Assembly (NCBI RefSeq): GCF_001975825.1
Contig: NZ_MTKN01000019.1
Span: forward strand, 1 to 43,249
Length of the DNA stretch: 43,249 nt
Reading direction: 5' to 3'
From: [Flexibacter] sp. ATCC 35208
Lineage (GTDB): Bacteria; Bacteroidota; Bacteroidia; Chitinophagales; Chitinophagaceae
Shown here: positions 32,805 through 41,300 of the stretch, one piece after another
How positions within the stretch are numbered: the first letter of the stretch is position 1
Layout: each line of letters starts with the position of its first letter
Translations under genes and position numbers: made by a program
Notes under the pieces: model-generated
What the model was told of the DNA's origin: nothing
Seen by the model: the letters and a program-made list of their open reading frames with translations, nothing else
The model's database searches: none

Positions 32805-33945
32805 TAGTACATTGTTCTGTGCACTGGCGTTCCTGATAGCAGCAAGTGCACAGGATTCACTGGCACGCACTGCAAAAGTGCAGGACTCACCTGCGCGCAC
32901 TGCAAGTGCACAGGATCCACCTCCACGCTTTGCAAGGGCGCAGGACTCACTCACGCGCTTTACAAGTGCTCAGGATTCACTTGCACCCACTGCAAGAGCA
33001 CACGACTCATCCGCACGCTTTGCAAAAGTGCAGGATTCGCTGGCGAAGGTCCAATTGAAAAAGGCCTATATCGTAGATCTCCTGCTTAAAAGTCCAGGCA
33101 TGCGCCCTGCAATGATCTCTACGACGTTCATCAGCAGGGGGCAACTGGAAGGGAACTTAAAAGGGAAGAACATATTGAGCAGCGATTTTGGACAGCAACG
33201 TACAGAAGCACTGCTAAATCTCCCGGTTAAGAATTGGGGGAAGAGTGGCATGGTGACGGCAACTATCCTCTATGCGCGTACGAATTATCAGCTTTCTGAT
33301 ATAAAGGGCCTGGATATTACGGAATCTTCATTATCCAAAAATACTGTAGGCCTGACCACCACCTATCGCAGAGTAGATTCCCTGTTTGGCCGTATGTTTG
33401 TCTCATCGGCCAGTGTGGTCCTTTTAACAGGTGATGGTGGCGGTATTAATAAGTATGCGGTGATGGGAAATGGAATGATCTTACTGAAAAAATCAGCGCA
33501 GACCACATTGATGGTAGGTATACAGGTGATCATTGATCCTACCAACATCACACCGGTCATTCCATTGCTTGTTTATCAAAAGCAGTTGCCGAATGGGGTT
33601 GATCTGAATTTCACGATCCCACAGCAATTGACCTTACGGAAGACCCTGAGCAAAAATTGCTGGGCGAGCTTCGGAACGATCTTATCCTCCTCTGTATCCT
33701 TCTTCAACTATAGCTCACCTAATATACCGCGAAATGCGAATTTCAGCACGCTGGATCTGAAGACAGGGCCGGGGGTAGAATACAAACTGGGTAAGTTATT
33801 GCTGGCAGGAGTGAGTGCAGGGTTATGGACGCCGGTGATGTACAGACAGTATGGACGGTGGGAGAAGTCGAATCGTTATTTCTTTGATGGCAAAGTGGAT
33901 ACGACACCTTATATTAATTTGAATTTATCATTAATACCTTTTTGA
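32791..33945 (+). CDS. outer-membrane beta-barrel protein with an N-terminal 10-residue repeat (DUF6268-like)
   Basis: I choose ATG 32791 (MKLISSTLFCALAFLIAASAQ, 384 aa), within the end of the RND gene. After a signal peptide come six and a half 10-residue repeats with core AQDSLARTAK (residues 20-89). About 295 residues of alternating beta strands follow, ending LNLSLIPF, an aromatic C-terminus typical of outer-membrane barrels. It resembles barrel proteins of the DUF6268 type, recalled and not verified. The overlap with the pump gene suggests co-expression with the RND system; its role is unknown. The repeat region is probably a disordered periplasmic segment before the barrel. Confidence 0.8.
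   Translation: MKLISSTLFCALAFLIAASAQDSLARTAKVQDSPARTASAQDPPPRFARAQDSLTRFTSAQDSLAPTARAHDSSARFAKVQDSLAKVQLKKAYIVDLLLKSPGMRPAMISTTFISRGQLEGNLKGKNILSSDFGQQRTEALLNLPVKNWGKSGMVTATILYARTNYQLSDIKGLDITESSLSKNTVGLTTTYRRVDSLFGRMFVSSASVVLLTGDGGGINKYAVMGNGMILLKKSAQTTLMVGIQVIIDPTNITPVIPLLVYQKQLPNGVDLNFTIPQQLTLRKTLSKNCWASFGTILSSSVSFFNYSSPNIPRNANFSTLDLKTGPGVEYKLGKLLLAGVSAGLWTPVMYRQYGRWEKSNRYFFDGKVDTTPYINLNLSLIPF
32848..33057 (+). repeat. seven in-frame 30-bp repeats encoding 10-residue units
   Basis: Units start at codon 20 (32848) and every 30 bp after. They read AQDSLARTAK, VQDSPARTAS, AQDPPPRFAR, AQDSLTRFTS, AQDSLAPTAR, AHDSSARFAK, VQDSLAKVQL. The last unit runs into the unique sequence, so the array seems to have grown from the start of the mature protein. 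It lies at the predicted signal-peptidase site, so copy number changes would lengthen the mature N-terminus without breaking the frame. Confidence 0.92.
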
Positions 33946-33985
33946 TAGTTACAAAATGTGTAACGAAGTTGTAGGTTTAAGCAAT

Positions 33986-34017
33986 GAGCCCGGTATTCAT
34001 ACCGGGCTCTGTTTTTT
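33986..34017 (+). terminator. strong Rho-independent terminator of the RND operon
   Basis: GAGCCCGGTAT (33986-33996) pairs perfectly with ATACCGGGCTC (33999-34009) around a 2-nt loop and is followed by TGTTTTTTTA. It is 41 nt past the barrel-protein stop codon. Confidence 0.92.
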
Positions 34018-34035
34018 TATTTGTGTGTGATAGAA

Positions 34036-34527
34036 TTATTCCTTTACAAAATCACTATTCTTATCTCCATACATCCACTCATAGGCACCATCTGCATGCT
34101 CTAAGTCTGTAATAGGGCAGAAACATGCACTGGCATAGATATTATCCGGCTCATCAGCTGCACCTGTTTCGTTGAGGTACGCATCATACAAATGGCAATT
34201 ACCAGAAGCAGCCAGCAAACCAGGTAGCGCACCGCCCGCACTTACACCTGTAGAAATGATATAATCCGCATCGCCAGGTAATACCCCTTTATTATGACGA
34301 ATGTACCGGACTGCTGCCTTCAGGTCAACAATCGCAGCAGGGGCCTTACCATAGTAAGTGCCATCGTTGTTTCTTTCAACATGGTTTAATCCTTTTGTGA
34401 TATAAATCCAGGATGAATCAATCGAACTACCGGACTGGTTGCGAACAAAAGGAAGAACAACGCGGTAAAGCATTAAATTTGCGCGACATTCCGGAATGAC
34501 CGGCTTTGATGCCCGGATACATTTCAT
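34036..34527 (-). pseudogene. fragment of an alpha/beta-hydrolase (tannase-B/esterase-like)
   Basis: The 163-codon open frame carries a hydrolase core: NNDGTYYGKAPAAIVDLKAAVRYIRH, nucleophile elbow STGVSAGGALPGLL with Ser at GVSAG, then ACFCPITDLEHADGAYEWMYG. Family members with these motifs (subtype B tannase-like proteins, from memory) are several hundred residues longer at both ends. Here the frame stops at 34036 soon after EWMYG. The first about 30 residues look like translated bioA upstream DNA. Both ends are therefore missing, and it is best read as a remnant left by a rearrangement next to bioA. Confidence 0.7.
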
Positions 34528-34553
34528 GCATATTCCGGATACTTTTAAAACAT

Positions 34554-34561
34554 TAAATTTG
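34554..34561 (+). promoter_or_regulatory. candidate -7 box (TAAATTTG) for bioA
   Basis: This is an exact TAnnTTTG match only 5 nt before the bioA ATG at 34567, implying an almost leaderless message. The 11-mer CATTAAATTTG containing it also occurs 80 bp upstream (34471-34481), so the promoter region may be partly duplicated. No TTGTAAACC-type BirA operator is visible. Confidence 0.4.
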
Positions 34562-34566
34562 TGCCC

Positions 34567-35829
34567 ATGAAATTATGGTATCCCTACAGGCAGATGAAGG
34601 ATCTTGGGCAGGTGCCCGTAATGGTGGCCGGACAAGGCACGGAGATGATACTGGAAGATGGACGCAGATTGACAGATGGAATTTCTTCGTGGTGGGCGGT
34701 GATCCATGGGTATAATCATCCAGACATTAATAATGCATTGATAGAACAGATCAATAGTTTTTCGCATGTCATGCTGGGTGGGTTGTCGCATCCGCCTGCA
34801 TTGGCATTGGCAGATAAGTTGGTGGAGATTGCACCTCCTGGATTGAATCATGTGTTTTATTCTGATAGCGGTTCTGTTGGGGTGGAAGTGGCCTTGAAAA
34901 TGGCATTGCAGTATTGGAGAAATACGGGCCATATAGGAAAACATAAAATCATCTCACTGAAGAATGGCTACCATGGCGATACATTTAAGGCCATGGAAGT
35001 GGGGGATGATTCTGATTTCTCTAATGCATTTGTGGATGTATTGTATAGGGGATATTTTTTAGATACACCTGCAGGTGGGTTTGATGCAGATGCTGCAACT
35101 ATTCAAAAAGAAGCTTCGAAGCTGGAAGATCTGTTGAAAATACATGCGCCTGAAATTGCCTGCTTTATACTCGAACCTATTGTACAATGTGCCGGTGGGT
35201 TTAGAATTTACTCTCCTTTATATTTGAAAGCGGCGAGAGCGTTATGCGATAAATATAATATACTCTTAGTGCTGGATGAAGTAGCTACCGGTTTTGGCCG
35301 CACAGGCAAACTATTCGCAGCAGATCATGCTGGCATTACCCCTGATATTATGATCGTTGGAAAAGCACTGACAGCCGGGTATATGGGGCATGCAGCTACA
35401 CTGGCCACTACCCGTGTTTTTAATGGGTTTTTAGGTGAGTCTTATGATAAGGCACTGATGCATGGGCCTACATTTATGGGGAACCCGCTGGCGACTACCG
35501 TTGCTTTAAAAAGCATAGAGATTATAGAAAAAGACCATTATTTAGAACGTATTACTGCGATAAATGCAGTGATCCGAAATGAATTTGAGAAGATTGAATC
35601 ACCTGCAATTGCAGATAAAAGAATAGTAGGAGCTATTGGTGCGATTGAACTAAAAGAAGACAGCATGATGGTCGGCTTTCGCGACTACGCAATGGCAAAT
35701 GGGGCATGGCTGAGACCTATTGGTAAAGTCATGTATGTGATGCCTGCTTATATTATTACAGATGATGAATTGCGTAAACTGATCGGGATCATGCGCGACT
35801 GGATCAGTCATGTTTATGCAAACGGCTAA
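34567..35829 (+). CDS. bioA: adenosylmethionine-8-amino-7-oxononanoate aminotransferase
   Basis: The 420-residue class III aminotransferase starts at ATG 34567 (MKLWYPYRQMKDLG); a GTG two codons earlier is possible. It has RRLTDGISSWWAVIHGYNHP at the substrate site, SDSGSVGVEVALKMA for PLP phosphate binding, Asp237 in LVLDEVATGFGRTG and the PLP Lys266 in VGKALTAGY. These are specific for BioA, which makes DAPA from KAPA using SAM as amino donor in biotin synthesis. No other bio gene is in the window, so the pathway is dispersed. It is followed by a strong hairpin at 35840. Confidence 0.95.
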   Translation: MKLWYPYRQMKDLGQVPVMVAGQGTEMILEDGRRLTDGISSWWAVIHGYNHPDINNALIEQINSFSHVMLGGLSHPPALALADKLVEIAPPGLNHVFYSDSGSVGVEVALKMALQYWRNTGHIGKHKIISLKNGYHGDTFKAMEVGDDSDFSNAFVDVLYRGYFLDTPAGGFDADAATIQKEASKLEDLLKIHAPEIACFILEPIVQCAGGFRIYSPLYLKAARALCDKYNILLVLDEVATGFGRTGKLFAADHAGITPDIMIVGKALTAGYMGHAATLATTRVFNGFLGESYDKALMHGPTFMGNPLATTVALKSIEIIEKDHYLERITAINAVIRNEFEKIESPAIADKRIVGAIGAIELKEDSMMVGFRDYAMANGAWLRPIGKVMYVMPAYIITDDELRKLIGIMRDWISHVYANG

Positions 35830-35839
35830 GAGATGATAA

Positions 35840-35862
35840 GTGGAGGTCTTAGTGACCTCCAC
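35840..35862. terminator. hairpin terminator after bioA
   Basis: GTGGAGGTC (35840-35848) pairs perfectly with GACCTCCAC (35854-35862) around TTAGT. It is followed by CTTTC on the plus strand and by CTTATC on the minus strand. It separates bioA from the minus-strand porin remnant. Confidence 0.7.
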
Positions 35863-35872
35863 CTTTCAAACA

Positions 35873-36091
35873 TTAAAAAATGTAAAACATACTACCCTGT
35901 GCCACTCCGCTTCTGAAATCACCAACGGTACCAGCGGAAGAAACACCCGCTACATACCTTACCCCAAACCCTAATCCCATCTTACTCTGAAACCCTACGC
36001 CAGCAGCCGCTCCAAAATCCACCTGCTTTGAAAAATTCTCAACATCCTCATGCATACGCATACCGGCTTGCGCACCTGCCTCTACATACAA
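35873..36091 (-). pseudogene. 3' fragment of a PorT-family outer-membrane barrel gene
   Basis: The surviving 72 residues read YVEAGAQAGMRM...DFGAAAGVGFQSKMGLGFGVRYVAGVSS and end GSMFYIF. These are beta strands and an aromatic C-terminus of the PorT/outer-membrane beta-barrel type. The family is about 200 residues, so roughly the first 130 are missing. The upstream side runs straight into a truncated LytTR gene on the other strand at about 36090, so the 5' part was lost by deletion. It is unlikely to be expressed as a functional protein. Confidence 0.7.
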
Positions 36092-36538
36092 TCTGATAAA
36101 CAGGCGGTAGCTGCCGCTATCAATAAGTATATCTCTTTTACGGGTAAACGAACTTCTTACAAAGCATTGGAAGAAATCTTCGTAACCCGTAAATCATCAG
36201 AGCCAGGGTCGGTATTGGTCTATCAAAAGGATAAGATCTTTCCTGTAGCGATAGATACCATTGCATTCTTTTACCTGAAAAATGGAATTGTCTATCTGAC
36301 AACTTTTGACAAGAAGACGTATCCTTTAACTAAGAACATGGAGGAGCTGTCTAAACTAACAGAACCTTTATTCTATCGTGCCAACAGGCAATACCTGATT
36401 CATAAAAAATCGGTGCTGGATGCATCAGGTTATTTATCAAGGAAGTTGTCAGTAACATTATCGATACCTGTTCCTGAGAGAATTACGATAAGCCGGGAGA
36501 AGGTCTCGCAGTTTTTAGAATGGCTGACACAGGCATAA
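36050..36538 (+). pseudogene. 5'-truncated LytTR response regulator
   Basis: From about 36093 the frame reads KQAVAAAINKYISFTG (end of a receiver domain or linker). A complete LytTR DNA-binding domain follows (LVYQKDKIFPVAIDTIAFFYLK; LFYRANRQYLIHKKSVLD; ITISREKVSQFLEWL). The receiver with the phospho-acceptor Asp is gone. The first about 14 codons (MHTHTGLRTCLYIQ) are antisense porin DNA, so they mark a fusion junction. The fragment could still be translated from ATG 36050 as an unregulated DNA-binding domain, but a decayed gene is more likely. Confidence 0.75.
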
Positions 36539-36576
36539 AGTTTTATGAACGTCGCTTTTTTTTCTATTTTTACAAA

Positions 36577-36741
36577 ATGAGATCCTTTATCACCACCTTC
36601 ATTTTTTGCATCATCGTCGGTATCATTTACAGATGGATCGCCGATCCTCCGCTTACCTGGGCTAAGATCCCTCCTGTTATCACCGTAGCACTTGTTCTCT
36701 CTTTAGTCTTCACCCTGGCTTTCAGACCAAGGAAGAAATAA
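36577..36741 (+). CDS. small two-helix membrane protein
   Basis: A start at ATG 36577 gives MRSFITTFIFCIIVGIIYRW and 54 residues. There are two hydrophobic segments (FITTFIFCIIVGIIY and VITVALVLSLVFTLAF) joined by a short loop and a basic tail, RPRKK. A longer frame from 36520 overlaps the LytTR remnant and adds unlikely sequence. No family is recognised. Its stop (TAA, 36739-36741) abuts the stop of the convergent HxlR gene (36742) with no space between. Confidence 0.55.
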   Translation: MRSFITTFIFCIIVGIIYRWIADPPLTWAKIPPVITVALVLSLVFTLAFRPRKK

Positions 36742-37113
36742 CTACTTTTCAAACAGCTGCTTCCTGTAATTGATCCCCCATTTCGCCATGGCTTCAATTA
36801 CAATTTTCAGACTCTTCCCTTGTTCTGTCAGTTCATACTCCACCGTAATCGGCATTGTATCCAGCACTGTTCTGCTGATCAGGTGGTTCATTTCCAGATC
36901 TTTCAACTCTTTCGACAATACCTTCGGCGCTATTCCGGACAACTGTCGTTTCAAATCCATAAACCGCTTTTTCCCTCCATAATACAACGCTCCGATAATC
37001 TCCGTCTTCCATTTTCCACCCAACAACTCCTGCGTATCCCTAATCCCAACAATCATCATCTGACATTCTGGTGTCAGGGTAGGCGTCGCAACCTGTGCAA
37101 GATCCATTTTCAA
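36742..37113 (-). CDS. HxlR-family winged-helix regulator
   Basis: The 123-residue protein is a typical HxlR regulator: CQMMIVGIRDTQELLGGKWKTEIIGALYYGGKKRFMDLKRQLSGIAPKVLSKELKDLE. The second winged-helix half ends at YELTEQGKSL. The first ATG is at 37113 (a second Met two codons later). A Cys at position 18 (ECQMMI) is near where redox-sensing relatives (QorR, HypR) carry theirs. It is divergent from the QorB-type reductase gene, and the gap holds three tandem palindromes, so it most likely represses both genes and responds to quinones or disulfide stress. Confidence 0.93.
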   Translation of the reverse strand: MKMDLAQVATPTLTPECQMMIVGIRDTQELLGGKWKTEIIGALYYGGKKRFMDLKRQLSGIAPKVLSKELKDLEMNHLISRTVLDTMPITVEYELTEQGKSLKIVIEAMAKWGINYRKQLFEK

Positions 37114-37153
37114 GCTTTATTATTTTCAGACAAAAATAGGAACATTACCAATC

Positions 37154-37206
37154 AGTTACAAATAAGTAACTAGTTACCATAAAGTAATGGGTTACAATTT
37201 GTAATT
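37154..37206. promoter_or_regulatory. three tandem operators for the HxlR regulator
   Basis: AGTTACAAATAAGTAACT (37154-37171) is a perfect inverted repeat. AGTTACCATAAAGTAATG (37172-37189) and GGTTACAATTTGTAATT (37190-37206) are slightly imperfect versions. The sites start exactly 18 bp apart and lie between the HxlR and qorB starts, upstream of the qorB -7 box. Confidence 0.75.
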
Positions 37207-37215
37207 GACTTCTGC

Positions 37216-37223
37216 TAATTTTG
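37216..37223 (+). promoter_or_regulatory. candidate -7 box (TAATTTTG) for the reductase gene
   Basis: This is an exact TAnnTTTG match 24 nt before the ATG at 37248 and 9 bp downstream of the third HxlR-type operator, a position suited to repression. Confidence 0.55.
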
Positions 37224-37247
37224 ATAAATAAATTTAAAAACTGGAAT

Positions 37248-38108
37248 ATGATTCTAATAACCGGAGCAGCTGGAAATCTTGGATCGGCTATCATCGATAG
37301 CATGTTAAAGAAAGTACCTGCCAATCAAATTGCCGCATTTGTAAGAAGCGAACAGAAAGCTGAACAGCTCAAAAAACTCGGTCTAAATATCCGAATTGGA
37401 GATTATAATGATGTCGCTTCCCTGGATAATGCGATGAAAGGGATTGATAAAGTACTCCTCATTTCCGGCTTGTCTCTTGAACGACTGAAAGAGCATACCA
37501 ATGTTGTTGACGCTGCAAAAAAAGCAGGTGTAAAACAAATCGTTTACACCGGTGTAACCATGAAAGATGCAGCTACCAGTCCGCTGAAAGTACTAATGGA
37601 ATCTCACTTCCAGACGGAAGATTATATCAGGGCAAGTGGTATTACTTATACATTCCTGCGTAATACCCTGTATGCAGAGGTGATTCCTTTCTACATCGGC
37701 GACCAGGCATTGAATACAGGCATTCACTACCCGGCAGGAGCTGGTAAAGTACCTTATGTATACCGGCCAGACCTGGCTGATGCTGCGGCTGTGGTGATTA
37801 CGAACAAGGGTCATGAGAACAGGACTTATCAACTCACTGGCGATCATTTGTATTCATTTGCAGATGTGGCAGACATGCTGTCAGAAGTGTCTGGTAAACA
37901 CATTGGTTATACCGATGTAGATCCGGTTGCTTTTGAAAAGCATATGAAGGAGATTGGTGTGCCGGAAGTGGGCATTATGATTAGTACTGGTTTTGCTGCG
38001 GCGATAAAACAAGGTGATTTTGAAGTGGTGACAGGGGATCTGGAGAAGTTACTGGGTAGGAAGCCTACGCCGGTGAAACAGTATCTGAAAGCGCACTATG
38101 TGAGGTAA
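37248..38108 (+). CDS. NAD(P)H:quinone oxidoreductase-like NmrA/SDR protein (QorB/YtfG-like)
   Basis: Start ATG 37248 (MILITGAAGNLGSAIIDSML, 286 aa) is chosen because the Rossmann motif begins there and the -7 box lies upstream. The Gly-rich dinucleotide site is TGAAGNLG (residues 5-12). FLRNTLYAEVIPFYIG and YQLTGDHLYSFADVADMLSEVSGK are typical of YtfG/QorB-type atypical SDR proteins, which reduce quinones with NADPH. Divergent pairing with an HxlR-type regulator matches the E. coli ytfG/ytfH locus. A terminator follows directly. Confidence 0.92.
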   Translation: MILITGAAGNLGSAIIDSMLKKVPANQIAAFVRSEQKAEQLKKLGLNIRIGDYNDVASLDNAMKGIDKVLLISGLSLERLKEHTNVVDAAKKAGVKQIVYTGVTMKDAATSPLKVLMESHFQTEDYIRASGITYTFLRNTLYAEVIPFYIGDQALNTGIHYPAGAGKVPYVYRPDLADAAAVVITNKGHENRTYQLTGDHLYSFADVADMLSEVSGKHIGYTDVDPVAFEKHMKEIGVPEVGIMISTGFAAAIKQGDFEVVTGDLEKLLGRKPTPVKQYLKAHYVR

Positions 38109-38114
38109 TAACCT

Positions 38115-38151
38115 AAAAAATCCCGACCGGCTATGCCAGTCGGGATTTTTT
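38115..38151. terminator. Rho-independent terminator after the reductase gene
   Basis: A 17-nt arm at 38115-38131 pairs with 38135-38151 with one mismatch around a 3-nt loop. It has six A before and six T after the GC core, so it can work on both strands. It lies 6 nt past the stop codon. Confidence 0.9.
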
Positions 38152-38317
38152 AAATTACATAGTGTCCAATCGACATTTAACCCAAAAAAAACCTAAATTA
38201 CATCACGTCGTATCTGATGTGACAATTCCCGTTAGAAAAACTGTAGCCGGAAGTAAAACCCTGGTTGGCCCGATCCGTTGTCGCATCCTCATTTTATTTT
38301 ATTAAACTCCAAACGTT

Positions 38318-41300
38318 ATGAAGCAACACCCATTGCCACTGGCATTGAAGAGGATCCTGTGTGTTCCCCTCTTCCTCCTTTTCCTGTTACCGCTCACCAC
38401 CCGAGCCCAGCAAGCCATCAAAGGAAAAGTCTCAGATGATGCTAAAAACCCTCTAGCCGGTGTTTCTATCGCCATCAAAAACACTCACCGGGGTACCGTC
38501 ACCGCGCCCGACGGCTCTTACAGCATCACCGCCGCCAATGGCGAAACCCTGGTATTCACCTTCATCGGTTATAATACCCTGGAAATCACCGTCAATCCTG
38601 GTACCCAATACAACATTAACCTCGCCCCAAACGTCCAGAATCTGGATCAGATGGTCGTGATCGGTTATGGTACGCAAAAGAAAAGCTCCCTCACGGGTTC
38701 TGTCGCTTCCGTCAATGGCAAGACCCTCAATGAGTTGCCCGTAGCAAGTGTACAGCAGGCCTTGCAGGGGCGTGTACCGGGTGTGACTGTCACTAATAAT
38801 GGCGCTCCTGGTACAGACCCCATCGTTCGGATCAGGGGGATCAGCTCCATCAGCTATGCCTCGGATCCCTTATACGTGATCGATGGATTTCCGACTTCCA
38901 ACCTCACCAGTTTTGACAGCAAAGATGTCCTCTCCGTCGAAGTCCTGAAAGACGCCAGTGCTGCAGCTATCTATGGTTCCCGCGCTACCAATGGAGTCGT
39001 TATTATTACTACTAAAAAAGGTACCCGCAGCAACAAAGCAGAAGTAAGACTCGATACATACACAGGTGTACAAACTGCCTGGAAAAAGATCGACCTGCTC
39101 AATACCCAGCAATATCTGCAATACGAACGTGCCCTGAACGGTGCCGCTGGCATTTCCAAACCGCCACGTCTTGAAGATGCGAACTGGAATTCACCTATTT
39201 ACGATGGTACTTCCCAGACGTATGCGCAGACCAATACTGACTGGCAGGATGCCTATTTCAAAAGTGGCTTAATCACCCAGTCCAACCTTTCAGTAAGCGG
39301 CGGAAATGACAGATCTACTTATTACATGTCCAGCGGTTACTTCAAGCAGGACGGGATTGCACAGGGCGTCAACTATGAGCGTGGCAACTTCCGTATCAAT
39401 TCAGAACACAACATCAGTCGTGTCTTTAAGGTAGGAGAGAACCTGCTTGTCGCTTATTCCAATCAACGGTATGACAACACCTCCGGCAACCGGACCCGCC
39501 TTGCAAACGTAATTCGCGCATTGCCTTATCTGCCTGTGTACGATCCCACCACGCAGGGTGGTTTCCGGAATGCAGAAAACAGCGTGGATGGGGCTGACCC
39601 CACCAACCCTGTAGAAGATGCGCTATTACTAGGCGATGCGCACCGTAAACTCTTCAAACTCTTAGGTACAGTCTATGCTCAGGTTAACTTTACTCCATGG
39701 CTCAGTTTCCGCTCTGTATTTGGTGCAGACTACGCCGGCCAGTTCCAGCATCAATTTACTCCCATCTATAATGACAAAGGCCGGAATTCCACTGTTGCGT
39801 CCATCAATGATCAACGGGCCAACAGAACAACTTTACTCTACACAGAACAATTGACTTTAGATAAACACTTTGGCAGGCACCATGTCAATGCCATCGCTGT
39901 ATTTGAAAGACAGCCTGCCAGTAACTATGGGGAATCCCAGACAGGGAACCAGAGTACAAATGACATCGAGACACTGGTTGGTGCAACGAACGTATCCGCT
40001 TATTCTACTACCACAGCCACACTCATCCAATCCTACATCGGCCGTCTGAACTACGAGTTCGGTGAAAAGTATTTACTGAGTGCTGCTATTCGTCGGGATG
40101 GTTTATCTGTATGGGCGCCTGGAAAGAAATTTCAGAGCTTCCCTTCAGTCTCCGCCGGTTGGCGTATTGACCAGGAAAGTTTTATGAAACCTGTTACCGC
40201 AGTTTCCGAATTGAAACTACGGGGTGGCTGGGGCGTGACTGGGCTGAATGCTATCGGTATTTTTCCGGCTTTACAAAACTCTATATTGGCTAATGAATAT
40301 CCCTGGCAGGCTATTGTGCAGGCTAATGGTGCTACCTATCCCTTTGGCAATACCATTTCTGTCGGCAATGCTTCCTATTATAACCAGTTGGCGAGTGCTG
40401 ACCTGGAATGGGAAAAGACCAAGCAGGTCAATGTGGGGTTGGACCTTGGGCTCTTTGATAATACCATCACCTTCACTGCAGAATGGTATCGCCGTTTGAC
40501 TGACAACCTGATCCTCACGATTCCCACGCCTCCCAGCTTTGGTTATGGTGGTGCAGGGTCGCAACTCAATGCCGCCAGTATGAAAAATACAGGGGTAGAC
40601 CTTGCGCTGGGCTATAACAAAACGAAAGGTGCTTTCAGGTGGAATGTAAATGCTAATATCGGTTTTATCAGGAATAAGATCCTTAGTCTGAACACGCCGA
40701 ATGCTACCATAGATGCAGGCTCAGACGCCGATTTCGGGAATGGCAACATGACCCGTACGGTGGCTGGACAGCCGATTCAGTCCTTCTATGGTTATGTTAC
40801 CGATGGCATTTTCCAGAGCCAGGCTGAAGTAGATAAAGGGCCTGTGCAGCTTTCTGGTACTGACCCTGCCAAGAGCACAGCGCCTGGTGATATCCGGTTC
40901 AAAGATTTGAATGGGGATGGGTCTATTACATCTGCAGATCGTACATTCCTGGGATCTTATGTTCCTAATTATTCTTACTCCCTGAACTATAATGCGAACT
41001 GGCACCAGTTCGACCTTTCTGTTTTCTTCCAGGGGGTGCAGGGCAATAAAATCTACAATGGCACCCGGGTGCTGCTTGAAGGCATGGCTCGTTTATTTGG
41101 TGCGGGTACAGAGGTGTTGAATGCCTGGACGCCGGAGCATACGAATACTGATATTCCCCGTGCTATCAGTGGGGATCCGAATTCGAATCTGCGGGTATCT
41201 AACCGCTGGATTGAAGATGGTTCTTACCTGAGGCTGAAGAATCTGATGATTGGGTATACACTGCGTAATGGTGCGATTCGGTATATCAGCAGTTTTAGGG

